A DNA stretch of 64,000 nucleotides from Ralstonia condita. GTDB taxonomy: Bacteria; Pseudomonadota; Gammaproteobacteria; Burkholderiales; Burkholderiaceae. The stretch lies in the NCBI RefSeq assembly GCF_958405655.1, contig NZ_CATYWO010000001.1:124001-188000 (forward strand), in the 5' to 3' direction. Within the stretch, counting starts at the first letter, position 1. Every line of letters begins with the position of its first letter. Of the stretch, positions 7,640 through 16,299 are shown piece after piece. The position numbers and the translations under genes were made by a program. Under the pieces are notes generated by a model. The model saw only the letters and a list, made by a program, of their open reading frames with translations. It was not told the origin of the DNA and ran no database searches.

Positions 7640-10273
7640 ATGCAAGACAAATATTCCCCGTCTGACGTTGAACAGCAGGCGCAGCAAGACTGGCAGGCGA
7701 AAGACGCCTACCGCGTGACTGAGCACGCGCGCGCCGCCGACGGCTCGGACAAGCCCAAGTTCTACGCCTGCTCGATGCTGCCGTATCCGTCGGGCAAGCT
7801 GCACATGGGCCACGTGCGCAACTACACGATCAACGACGTGATGACGCGTCAGTTGCGCATGAAGGGATACAACGTGCTGATGCCGATGGGCTGGGACGCC
7901 TTCGGCATGCCGGCGGAGAACGCGGCGATCAACAATGGCGTGGCACCGGCGGCCTGGACCTACGACAACATCGCTTACATGAAGAAGCAGATGCAGTCGA
8001 TGGGTCTGGCGATCGACTGGTCGCGCGAAGTGGCGACCTGCAGCCCCGACTACTACCGCTGGAACCAGTGGCTGTTCCTGAAGATGCTCGAAAAGGGCAT
8101 CGCCTATCGCAAGACCGGCACCGTCAACTGGGACCCGGTTGACCAGACCGTGCTCGCCAACGAGCAGGTGATCGACGGGCGCGGCTGGCGTTCAGGCGCC
8201 GTGGTGGAAAAGCGCGAGATCCCGATGTACTACCTGGGCATCACCAAGTATGCGCAGGAGCTGCTCTCCGACCTCGACCCGCTTGGGTGGCCCGAGCGCG
8301 TCAAGCTGATGCAGCAGAACTGGATCGGCAAGAGCGAGGGTGTGCGCTTTGCCTTCCCGCACAACATTTCCGGGGATGACGGCAAGCTCATCAACGACGG
8401 CAAGCTGTACGTCTTCACCACGCGTGCGGACACCATCATGGGCGTGACCTTCTGCGCCGTGGCCGCCGAGCACCCGATCGCCGCGCATGCTGCGCAGACC
8501 AACCCGGCACTCGCCGCGTTCATCGACGAGTGCAAGCACGGCAGCGTCATGGAAGCCGACATGGCCACCATGGAAAAGAAGGGCATGCCGACCGGCCTGA
8601 CCGTCACGCACCCGCTCACGGGCGAATCCGTGCCGGTGTGGGTCGGCAACTACGTGCTGATGACCTATGGCGACGGCGCCGTGATGGGCGTGCCCGCTCA
8701 CGACGAGCGCGACTTTGCCTTCGCCAACAAGTACAGCCTGCCGATCAAGCAAGTCATTGACGTAAAGGGCCAGCCGTACGACACGACCACCTGGGCCGAG
8801 TGGTACGGTGACAAGGAGCACGGCGTCCTGTTCCACAGCGGCAAGTACGACGGCCTGAACTACCAACAAGCGGTCGATGCCGTCGCGGGCGACCTCGCGG
8901 CCAAGGGCCTGGGCGAGAAGAAGACCACCTGGCGCCTGCGCGACTGGGGTATCTCGCGCCAGCGCTATTGGGGCACGCCGATCCCGCTGATCCATTGCGA
9001 GAGCTGCGGCGTCGTGCCGGTGCCCGAGAAGGATCTGCCGGTGCGCCTGCCGGAAGACCTCGTGCCGGACGGCTCCGGCAACCCGCTCAACAAGGATCCG
9101 CGCTTCCTGGAGTGCACGTGCCCGTCGTGCGGAAAGCCCGCGCGCCGCGAGACCGACACGATGGATACCTTCATCGATTCGTGCTGGTACTACATGCGCT
9201 ACACGTGCCCGGACGGCGCGACGATGGTCGATGCGCGCAACGATTACTGGATGCCGATGGACCAGTACATCGGCGGCATCGAACACGCCATCCTGCACCT
9301 GCTGTACGCGCGCTTCTGGACCAAGGTCATGCGTGACCTGGGCCTGGTCAAGTTCGACGAGCCGTTCACCAACCTGCTCACGCAGGGCATGGTGCTCAAC
9401 GAGACGTACTACCGCGAAGACGCTTCGGGCAAGAAGCAGTGGATCAACCCGGCCGATGTCGACGTACAGACCGACGAGCGCGGCCGCCCCGTGGGCGCCA
9501 CGCTCAAGGCTGACGGCCAGCCGGTGGTGATCGGCGGCGTGGAGAAGATGTCGAAGTCGAAGAACAACGGCATCGACCCGCAAGCGCTGATCGACCAGTA
9601 CGGTGCCGACACGGCGCGCCTGTTCACGATGTTCGCCGCGCCGCCCGAGCAACAGCTCGAGTGGAACGACGCCGGTGTGGAAGGTGCCTCGCGCTTCCTG
9701 CGCCGCGTGTGGAACTTCGGTGTGGCGCATGGTGATGCCATCAGGGCCGGTCACGGCAATGGCGTCGTCGTTGGCGCAACGGACGCTGACCGCGCATTGC
9801 GCCGCGAGCTCTACACGGTGCTCAAGCAAGCCAACTACGACTACGAGCGGCTGCAATACAACACCGTCGTCTCGGCGACGATGAAGATGCTCAACGCGCT
9901 GGAAGGCGCGAAGGACGCGGGCGCCGACGCGCGCCGCGAGGGCTTCGGCATGCTGCTGCGCGTGCTGTACCCGGTCGTGCCGCACATCACGCACGTGCTG
10001 TGGCAGGAGCTGGGCTATGCAGGTGCGTTCGGCGATCTGCTCGACGCCCCATGGCCGGAGGTTGATGAAGGCGCATTGGTACAGAGCGAGATCGAACTCG
10101 TGCTGCAGGTCAACGGCAAGGTGCGCGGCAGTATCGTCGTGCCGGCCGATGCCGACCGCGCCGCCATCGAGGCGATCGCCGCCACGGACGAAGCCGTGCA
10201 GCGCTTTGCTGAAGGCAAGCCGCCCAAGAAGATCATCGTGGTGCCGGGCCGTCTGGTGAACGTGGTGGCCTGA
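7640..10273 (+). CDS. leuS: Leucyl-tRNA synthetase
   Basis: Charges tRNA-Leu with leucine. The class I synthetase is 877 residues long. The HIGH-type motif is in SGKLHMGHVRN near residue 55. The CP1 editing domain runs from about residue 220 with TTRADTIMGVTF. A zinc-ribbon-like CESCGV and CTCPSCG region lies near residues 455-500, and KMSKS lies near residue 636. The ATG at 7640 gives the family N-terminus MQDKYSPSDVEQ; a longer in-frame start would add 45 low-complexity residues after the promoter. It begins the gene string leuS-lptE-holA, with a 23-base gap to lptE. Confidence 0.97.
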   Translation: MQDKYSPSDVEQQAQQDWQAKDAYRVTEHARAADGSDKPKFYACSMLPYPSGKLHMGHVRNYTINDVMTRQLRMKGYNVLMPMGWDAFGMPAENAAINNGVAPAAWTYDNIAYMKKQMQSMGLAIDWSREVATCSPDYYRWNQWLFLKMLEKGIAYRKTGTVNWDPVDQTVLANEQVIDGRGWRSGAVVEKREIPMYYLGITKYAQELLSDLDPLGWPERVKLMQQNWIGKSEGVRFAFPHNISGDDGKLINDGKLYVFTTRADTIMGVTFCAVAAEHPIAAHAAQTNPALAAFIDECKHGSVMEADMATMEKKGMPTGLTVTHPLTGESVPVWVGNYVLMTYGDGAVMGVPAHDERDFAFANKYSLPIKQVIDVKGQPYDTTTWAEWYGDKEHGVLFHSGKYDGLNYQQAVDAVAGDLAAKGLGEKKTTWRLRDWGISRQRYWGTPIPLIHCESCGVVPVPEKDLPVRLPEDLVPDGSGNPLNKDPRFLECTCPSCGKPARRETDTMDTFIDSCWYYMRYTCPDGATMVDARNDYWMPMDQYIGGIEHAILHLLYARFWTKVMRDLGLVKFDEPFTNLLTQGMVLNETYYREDASGKKQWINPADVDVQTDERGRPVGATLKADGQPVVIGGVEKMSKSKNNGIDPQALIDQYGADTARLFTMFAAPPEQQLEWNDAGVEGASRFLRRVWNFGVAHGDAIRAGHGNGVVVGATDADRALRRELYTVLKQANYDYERLQYNTVVSATMKMLNALEGAKDAGADARREGFGMLLRVLYPVVPHITHVLWQELGYAGAFGDLLDAPWPEVDEGALVQSEIELVLQVNGKVRGSIVVPADADRAAIEAIAATDEAVQRFAEGKPPKKIIVVPGRLVNVVA

Positions 10274-10296
10274 CGGCCATCCCACTCAAGGAACGC

Positions 10297-10815
10297 ATGG
10301 TTATGTTGCAGTCCCGCCGCCGCTTTGGCCGCTCCGTCCTCGCCCTGGCTGTCGTTCTGCCGGTGCTGTCCGCTTGCGGCTTCCACCTGCGCGGCAACAC
10401 CGACTTTGCTTTCAAGCGCCTGTACATCAACCTGCCGCAGAACTCGCAGATGCGCGCGCAGTTGCGCCGGCTGATCGACAATGGCTCCGACACCGTCATC
10501 GTGTCGGACAAGAAAGACGCCGATGCCTTCCTCGACGTGCTGGCCGAAGACCGCGTGAAGACCATCTCGTCACTCACGCCGCAAGGTGTGGTGCGCGAAT
10601 ACCGCATCACGTACCGCTTCCGCTTCCAGCTGCGCGATGCGCACGACAACTTGCTGATCCCGCCATCGGAAATCACGCAGTTCCGCGATCTCTCGTATAA
10701 CGAGACGCAGGTGCTTGCCAAGGACTACGAAGAAGCGGCGCTCTACCGCGACATGCAGGGCGATGCGATCAACCAGCTCGTGCGGCGTCTCGCGGCCGTG
10801 AAGCTGCCGTCATAA
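10297..10815 (+). CDS. lptE: LPS-assembly lipoprotein LptE
   Basis: Outer-membrane lipoprotein that plugs LptD and delivers lipopolysaccharide to the cell surface. The product is 172 residues with a signal peptide ending in LSAC; the mature protein begins CGFHLRG, the typical LptE/RlpB start. The remainder is a single alpha/beta domain with YRITYRFRFQLRDAHD and a C-terminal helix. It sits between leuS and holA, the classical order in proteobacteria. A second in-frame ATG two codons downstream is an equally possible start. Confidence 0.94.
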   Translation: MVMLQSRRRFGRSVLALAVVLPVLSACGFHLRGNTDFAFKRLYINLPQNSQMRAQLRRLIDNGSDTVIVSDKKDADAFLDVLAEDRVKTISSLTPQGVVREYRITYRFRFQLRDAHDNLLIPPSEITQFRDLSYNETQVLAKDYEEAALYRDMQGDAINQLVRRLAAVKLPS

Positions 10816-10829
10816 TCGGCCGCCTGGTC

Positions 10830-11906
10830 ATGCAACTGCGGCTCGACGCGCTCGAAGGGCACCTCAAGCAGGCTGGCACCAAGGGTCTGGCGCCGCTCTA
10901 TGTGGTGCACGGCGACGAGCACCTGCTTGTGCTGGAAGCCGTCGATGCGCTGCGCCAGGCCGCGCGCGGGCAGGGCTTCTCCGAACGTGAGGTGATGAGC
11001 GTCGAGCGCGGCTTCTCATGGTCGCGTGTGACCGAGGCGCAGCAGTCGATGTCATTGTTCGGCGACCGCAAGATCGTCGAGCTGCGCATTCCGTCCGGCA
11101 AGCCCGGCAAGGATGGCGGCGAGGCATTGCGCGCATTGGCTGCAGGCACGCCGTCCGGCCCTGCCACCGATACCATCACACTCATCACACTCCCGCGGCT
11201 GGATTTTGCGACCGCCAAGTCGGCGTGGTTCGCGGCGCTGGAAGGGGCGGGCGTGTCGATCAAGGTCGATACGGTCGATCGCACGAAGCTGCCCGGCTGG
11301 ATCGGCGAACGCCTTGCACGCCAGCAGCAACGCGTGGAACCCGGCGAGCCCGGCCGCCGGGCATTGCAGTTCATCGCCGACCGCGTCGAGGGCAACCTGC
11401 TGGCGGCGCATCAGGAGATCCAGAAGCTGGGCCTGCTGCATCCGCCCGGCGTGCTGACGTTCGATGACGTACACGATGCCGTGCTGAATGTTGCGCGCTA
11501 CGACGTGTTCAAGCTGTCCGAGGCGATGCTGGCCGGTGACGTGCCGCGCCTGGTGCGCATGCTCGAGGGACTGCGTGGCGAGGGCGAAGCGACCGTCCTG
11601 GTCCTCTGGACGTTGACCGAAGAAATTCGCGTATTATCGAAAATCGCCGCAGGCGTCGCCCAGGGCAAGCCGGTAGCCTCCATGCTGCGCGAACTGCGGG
11701 TCTGGGGCCCGCGCGAGCGGCTGGTGCCGCAGGCGGCGCAGCGGCTGTCGCAGCGTGAGCTGGAAGACGCGCTGACCATGGCGGCCAAGCTGGACCGGCA
11801 GGTCAAGGGGTTGCGCGAACCCTCGTTGCCGGCCGAACCATGGGACGGCCTGCTGCAACTGGCCATGCGCGTGGCGCGTCCAGGCAGCCTACCGGTTCCG
11901 GCGTAA
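10830..11906 (+). CDS. holA: DNA polymerase III delta subunit
   Basis: Clamp-loader subunit that opens the beta sliding clamp. It has 358 residues, with the HolA start LKQAGTKGLAPLYVVHGDEHLLVLEAVDALR, where the degenerate P-loop region lies, and a C-terminal three-helix collar including EEIRVLSKIAAGVAQGK. It follows lptE by 14 bases, consistent with co-transcription. Confidence 0.93.
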   Translation: MQLRLDALEGHLKQAGTKGLAPLYVVHGDEHLLVLEAVDALRQAARGQGFSEREVMSVERGFSWSRVTEAQQSMSLFGDRKIVELRIPSGKPGKDGGEALRALAAGTPSGPATDTITLITLPRLDFATAKSAWFAALEGAGVSIKVDTVDRTKLPGWIGERLARQQQRVEPGEPGRRALQFIADRVEGNLLAAHQEIQKLGLLHPPGVLTFDDVHDAVLNVARYDVFKLSEAMLAGDVPRLVRMLEGLRGEGEATVLVLWTLTEEIRVLSKIAAGVAQGKPVASMLRELRVWGPRERLVPQAAQRLSQRELEDALTMAAKLDRQVKGLREPSLPAEPWDGLLQLAMRVARPGSLPVPA

Positions 11907-11981
11907 CCGCACCCATTTGGCCGTAAGGCCTCGGATTGTCCTCACATTGAATCGCCGGCGCATCGGCCGGCCGCGATCATC

Positions 11982-13262
11982 ATGAAGCAGCTCGACGTGA
12001 ACGAATACATGGCCCTGGTCGGCCGTCAGGCGCGTGCCGCCTCGCGCGGTATGGCTCGTGCCGGCACCGCGCAGAAGAACCGCGCGTTGCTGCACATCGC
12101 CGCGGCCATCCGCCGCGATGCCGCCCAGCTCAAGGAAATCAACGCCCGCGATGTCGAACGCGCCCGCACCAACGGGCAGGACGCCGCCTTCGTCGATCGC
12201 CTCACGCTGACTGACCGCGCCATCGACACCATGGCTGCGGGCCTGGAGCAGATTGCCGCGCTGCCCGATCCGATCGGCGAGATCAGCAACATGAAGTTCC
12301 GCCCAACCGGCATCCAGGTCGGCCAGATGCGCGTGCCGCTTGGCGTGATCGGCATCATCTACGAGTCGCGTCCGAACGTGACGGTGGATGCTGCGGCGCT
12401 GTGCATCAAGTCGGGCAACGCGACCATCCTGCGCGGCGGCTCCGAGGCGATCGAATCGAACGGCGCGCTGGCTGCGCTCATCGAGGAAGGTCTGGCCGAT
12501 GCCGGCTTGCCGGCCAACGCCGTGCAGGTGGTGGCCACCACGGACCGCGCGGCGGTCGGCAAGCTCATCACCATGACGGAGTACGTCGACGTCATCGTGC
12601 CCCGGGGCGGCAAGAGCCTGATCGCGCGCCTGATCGAAGAAGCCCGTGTGCCGATGATCAAGCACCTGGATGGCATCTGCCACGTCTACATCGACGTCGA
12701 TGCCGACATCGAGAAGGCCGTGCGCGTGTGCGACAACGCCAAGACGCAGCGCTACGCGCCGTGCAACACGATGGAAACGCTGCTTGTGTCGCGCGACGTG
12801 GCTGCACGCGCGCTGCCGCCGCTGGCAAAGATCTACCAGGACAAGGGCGTGGAACTGCGCGTGTGCCCGGCCACGCGTGCCACGCTGGAAGCTGCCGGTT
12901 TCGGCAATCTGAAGGACGCCGTCGAGGCCGACTGGCACACCGAATACCTCGCGCCGATCCTGTCGATCCGTACCGTCGACGGCCTGGACGCCGCCATCGA
13001 GCACATCAATACCTACGGCTCGGCACACACCGATTCCATCATCACCGAGAACTATTCGACCGGCATGCGCTTCTTGCGCGAGGTGGATTCGGCCAGCGTG
13101 ATGATCAACGCGTCCACGCGCTTCGCTGATGGCTTCGAATACGGCCTGGGGGCCGAAATCGGCATCTCCAACGACAAGCTCCACGCGCGCGGGCCCGTCG
13201 GGCTGGAGGGGCTGACCTCGCTGAAGTACATCGTCTTCGGCCACGGTGAGATCCGCACCTGA
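11982..13262 (+). CDS. proA: Glutamate-5-semialdehyde dehydrogenase
   Basis: Second step of proline synthesis: NADPH-dependent reduction of gamma-glutamyl phosphate. The product is 426 residues. Family motifs are VPLGVIGIIYESRPNVTVDAA, KSGNATILRGGSEA, IVPRGGK and the catalytic cysteine in YAPCNTMETLLV. It ends with the ProA motif GLEGLTSLKYIVFG. proC, the last enzyme of the pathway, is 35 kb away at 48.3-49.2 kb. A hairpin follows. Confidence 0.96.
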   Translation: MKQLDVNEYMALVGRQARAASRGMARAGTAQKNRALLHIAAAIRRDAAQLKEINARDVERARTNGQDAAFVDRLTLTDRAIDTMAAGLEQIAALPDPIGEISNMKFRPTGIQVGQMRVPLGVIGIIYESRPNVTVDAAALCIKSGNATILRGGSEAIESNGALAALIEEGLADAGLPANAVQVVATTDRAAVGKLITMTEYVDVIVPRGGKSLIARLIEEARVPMIKHLDGICHVYIDVDADIEKAVRVCDNAKTQRYAPCNTMETLLVSRDVAARALPPLAKIYQDKGVELRVCPATRATLEAAGFGNLKDAVEADWHTEYLAPILSIRTVDGLDAAIEHINTYGSAHTDSIITENYSTGMRFLREVDSASVMINASTRFADGFEYGLGAEIGISNDKLHARGPVGLEGLTSLKYIVFGHGEIRT

Positions 13263-13270
13263 CGCTTCCA

Positions 13271-13301
13271 GCGCGCCGCCAAGAGCGGCGCGCAAAGTTT
13301 T
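13271..13301 (+). terminator. Terminator of proA
   Basis: Perfect nine-base stem GCGCGCCGC / GCGGCGCGC with loop CAAGA, followed by AAAGTTTTC just after the proA stop. Confidence 0.6.
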
Positions 13302-13337
13302 CATCGACTCCGCTTCACGGCTTCAAGGGACACTCGC

Positions 13338-13760
13338 ATGCTCTGGATCAAAGCCTTTCACATCGTCTTCATCGCCTCGTGGTTTGCGGGCCTGTTCTAC
13401 CTTCCGCGCATCTTTGTCAACCTTGCCATGGAAACCGAGCGCGCAGCGATCACGCGTCTGCTCATCATGGCGCGCAAGCTGTTCCGCTTCACCACCATGC
13501 TGGCGATTGTCGCCATCCTGCTGGGCTTGTGGCTGTTCCTTGGTTATCGCATCGGCATGTATCCGCCCAACGGCTGGATGCACGCCAAGCTTGCGCTGGT
13601 ATTGGTGACGATCGGCTACCACCATGGCTGCGGCGTACTGCTGCGCAAGTTCGAGGCGGGCGCCAACAAGCGCTCGCACACCTTCTACCGCTGGTTCAAT
13701 GAACTGCCGGTGCTGTTGTTGCTGGCGATCACGATCCTGGTGGTCGTGAAGCCATTCTGA
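13338..13760 (+). CDS. hemJ: HemJ-type protoporphyrinogen oxidase
   Basis: Small inner-membrane protein of 140 residues with four hydrophobic segments (about residues 5-25, 52-72, 82-100, 120-138). Conserved polar positions are the histidine in KAFHIVF near the N-terminus, WMHAKLALV and YHHGCG, as in the HemJ/UPF0093 family, which carries out the penultimate step of haem synthesis in bacteria lacking HemY/HemG. It follows proA and precedes the methyltransferase gene by 17 bases. The assignment rests on the motif pattern; the general label CopD-like would be the alternative. Confidence 0.85.
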   Translation: MLWIKAFHIVFIASWFAGLFYLPRIFVNLAMETERAAITRLLIMARKLFRFTTMLAIVAILLGLWLFLGYRIGMYPPNGWMHAKLALVLVTIGYHHGCGVLLRKFEAGANKRSHTFYRWFNELPVLLLLAITILVVVKPF

Positions 13761-13777
13761 TTTTTTCTGGTTTTCCG

Positions 13778-15169
13778 ATGGCAACTGCTTACTTCGCGCC
13801 ATGCCCCCGCGGGCTGGAACAGGCGCTGGCCGATGAACTGGCCGAAATCGCCATCCGCCCCGAGGTGGACGAGCTGGCCGCGTTCGAGGTGGGCCGCACC
13901 GTCCCGGGCGGCGTGCACTTCTTCGGCACGCAGGGCGCGGCGTATGCCGTCAACCTGCACAGCCGCATTGCCAGCCGCGTGCTGATGCGGCTCGGCTCGC
14001 GCGGGTATCGCTCGGAGGACGACATCTACGCGCTGGCCGCCGCACAGCGCTGGGAAGATTACTTCACGCCCGACGAGATGATCCGCGTGGACGTGACCGC
14101 GCACAAATCGCCGCTGCAGAGCCTGAAGTTCGTCGGCCTGCGCGTGAAGGACGGCATCTGCGATCGGTTCCGCCAGCGCACGGGTGCCCGCCCCAGCGTC
14201 GACACCGTCTCGCCGGACGTGCGCATCTACGCGTACCTGACCGAGACCGACTGCACGATCTACCTCGACACGACGGGTGAGCCGCTGTTCAAGCGTGGCT
14301 GGCGCCAGGAGAAGGGCGAGGCACCGCTGAAGGAGAATCTCGCCGCCGGCATCCTGCGCCTGACTGGCTGGACCGGTGCGCACGGTGTGCCGTTCTATGA
14401 TCCGATGTGCGGCAGCGGCACCTTCCTCGTCGAGGCCGCGCAACGTGCGTTGGGCATTGCGCCGGGCGGTCAGCGCGCCTTTGCGTGCGAATGGATGCTG
14501 GGCCACGACGCCAAATGCTTCAGGCGCCTGCGCGATGCGGCCGCTGATTCGGCCAGTGCGGCGATGCGCCGCTCACCGCCGCTGGTGGCGGGCGCCGATA
14601 TCTCCACCGACATGCTGGCGTACGCCGCAGCCAACTGGAAGCGCGCCGGGTTGCCCGGCGAGCCGATGCTCAAGCAGGTCGATGCGCGTGTCGGCAAGCC
14701 GCCGTTCGACGTGCCGGGGGTCTTGCTGATGAATCCACCGTATGGCGAGCGTATCGCCGTGCGCGGTGCGCAAGGCTCGCGTCGCCGTCGGCCGGAGGGC
14801 GAAGAAGACGGTACCGTTTTCGAGCGCGCCAGCCGTGCCATGGGCGCACCGCGCGACGGCGACCGTCGCCCGATGCGCGAGCAGCGCCAGCCTGAACCGC
14901 CGCCGCCCGTCGACCCGCAGGAGGAGGCGGCTGCCAACGAGTTCGCGCAAGCCTTTGCCGGCACGCTCAAGCGCGAATTCGCAGGCTGGAACGCCTTCGT
15001 CTTTACCGGCGATCTTTCCATGCCGCGCCGTATGCGACTGAAGGAGTCGCAGCGTACCCCGCTCTATAACGGCAACATCGAATGCCGGCTGTTCCGCTTC
15101 GAGATGGTCAAGGGCGGCATGCGCGACCGCCCCGCACGCGACGCATCAAACGACAACGCCGAGACTTGA
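13778..15169 (+). CDS. THUMP-domain 23S rRNA guanine-N2 methyltransferase
   Basis: SAM-dependent RNA methyltransferase of the RlmL N-terminal/YpsC type, 463 residues. An N-terminal ferredoxin-like part (FAPCPRGLEQALADEL) and a THUMP domain up to about residue 165 come first. The Rossmann domain follows, with DPMCGSGTFLVEAA (SAM site) and the catalytic motif NPPYGERI. About 70 charged, proline-rich residues (roughly 328-395) separate that motif from the last strand-helix KREFAGWNAFVFTGD. In E. coli the same activity is half of the RlmKL fusion; the second half is absent here. It is convergent with phcQ. Confidence 0.88.
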   Translation: MATAYFAPCPRGLEQALADELAEIAIRPEVDELAAFEVGRTVPGGVHFFGTQGAAYAVNLHSRIASRVLMRLGSRGYRSEDDIYALAAAQRWEDYFTPDEMIRVDVTAHKSPLQSLKFVGLRVKDGICDRFRQRTGARPSVDTVSPDVRIYAYLTETDCTIYLDTTGEPLFKRGWRQEKGEAPLKENLAAGILRLTGWTGAHGVPFYDPMCGSGTFLVEAAQRALGIAPGGQRAFACEWMLGHDAKCFRRLRDAAADSASAAMRRSPPLVAGADISTDMLAYAAANWKRAGLPGEPMLKQVDARVGKPPFDVPGVLLMNPPYGERIAVRGAQGSRRRRPEGEEDGTVFERASRAMGAPRDGDRRPMREQRQPEPPPPVDPQEEAAANEFAQAFAGTLKREFAGWNAFVFTGDLSMPRRMRLKESQRTPLYNGNIECRLFRFEMVKGGMRDRPARDASNDNAET

Positions 15170-15203
15170 GCCCCGGCGTGGTCCTCACTGCGGCAGGCGC
15201 TGC

Positions 15204-16211
15204 TCAGGCGACCTGCTGATCCTGAAAGTGGTCCATCCACGCGACCAACTGATCCGGCGTGAGCTGTGTCTGGTTGTCGAGGAGGCGCAGTCTGAGGGTC
15301 GCGCCGTCGCGCTCGGCCGTGAGCGACCAGCCCTTGCCGTCCAGCCACAACAGGAAGGCGAACCACTTGGCATGCGCTTCTGACACCTTGTGCGTCGATG
15401 CGGTTTCAAGGAATTCCGTCAGCGTGGGGAGGTCGATGACCGCCGCCGCATCGCCACCGGCCGGCGACACCTTGCCGTTCAGGACTTCGGCCAGCGCGTC
15501 CAGCGCCTGCGCGACCGGCCACGCGTCGAAGCGCGATGACACATCCTCGTACGCCTGTCGCACCGCGTGGCTGAATTCACCGGTGCGCAGGCTTTCCTCG
15601 CCGACGAGCTCGGTGTAATCCTTCATCGCCCAGTCCGGCTGCGCCACGGCGTGCAGCCCGACCGCCGCCGCCGCGCGCAGGTAGTCGTTGACGGCGCTGA
15701 ACGAAGACAGGCCGGATACCGCGAGGTACAGCGTCTGCAGCGCGCCGATCCGATGCGTGAGCGTCTGGCTCTGTCGCACGGTCATCTTCTCGCGCAGCAG
15801 GGCGTCGCGCTCACGGCGCAGGTCGGAGAATTCAAGCGCCTGCTTCAGCTCCACGCGCAGCGCGGTGATGTCCCACGGCTTCTTGATGTAGCGGTGGATC
15901 TGCCCCTGGTTGACCGCTTCCACCGTGTCTTCGATTTCCGAGTAAGCCGTGGTCAGGATGCGCACCAGGTGCGGGTAGCGCTCGCGGGCATAGCGCAGCA
16001 GCTCGTTACCGAGTTCGCCGGGCATGCGCTGGTCCGACACGAGCACACCCAGCGTGGCAGCGTGCTGGTCGAGCATGCGTTTGCCTTCTTCGACCGAGGT
16101 GGCGGTGACGACCGGCGCCAGTGAACCGATGGCACGGCCGAAATAAGTCAGCGCCAGTGTCTCGTCGTCCACGTACAGGATCTTGGGCTCATTGCCCCCG
16201 GAATTGGTCAT
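15204..16211 (-). CDS. phcQ: Phc quorum-sensing response regulator PhcQ
   Basis: Response regulator of 335 residues and last gene of the phcBSRQ operon. The receiver is complete: acidic pair in ILYVDDE (14-15), phosphoacceptor Asp60 in LVSDQRMPG, threonine in LTTAYS and lysine in RYIKKPWD. After residue 125 comes a helical region with no recognisable DNA-binding or enzymatic motif. In Ralstonia PhcQ relays the PhcS signal towards PhcA-controlled genes. It follows phcR by 88 bases and is convergent with the RNA methyltransferase. Confidence 0.88.
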   Translation of the reverse strand: MTNSGGNEPKILYVDDETLALTYFGRAIGSLAPVVTATSVEEGKRMLDQHAATLGVLVSDQRMPGELGNELLRYARERYPHLVRILTTAYSEIEDTVEAVNQGQIHRYIKKPWDITALRVELKQALEFSDLRRERDALLREKMTVRQSQTLTHRIGALQTLYLAVSGLSSFSAVNDYLRAAAAVGLHAVAQPDWAMKDYTELVGEESLRTGEFSHAVRQAYEDVSSRFDAWPVAQALDALAEVLNGKVSPAGGDAAAVIDLPTLTEFLETASTHKVSEAHAKWFAFLLWLDGKGWSLTAERDGATLRLRLLDNQTQLTPDQLVAWMDHFQDQQVA

Positions 16212-16299
16212 CCATCACTCCTCATGGCAAATGCGGCAAAGGTGCAGATCGGGTGCGGCGTGGTTTGTCGGGTTCGTGCGATGCGTCTTGTAGCGGTTG

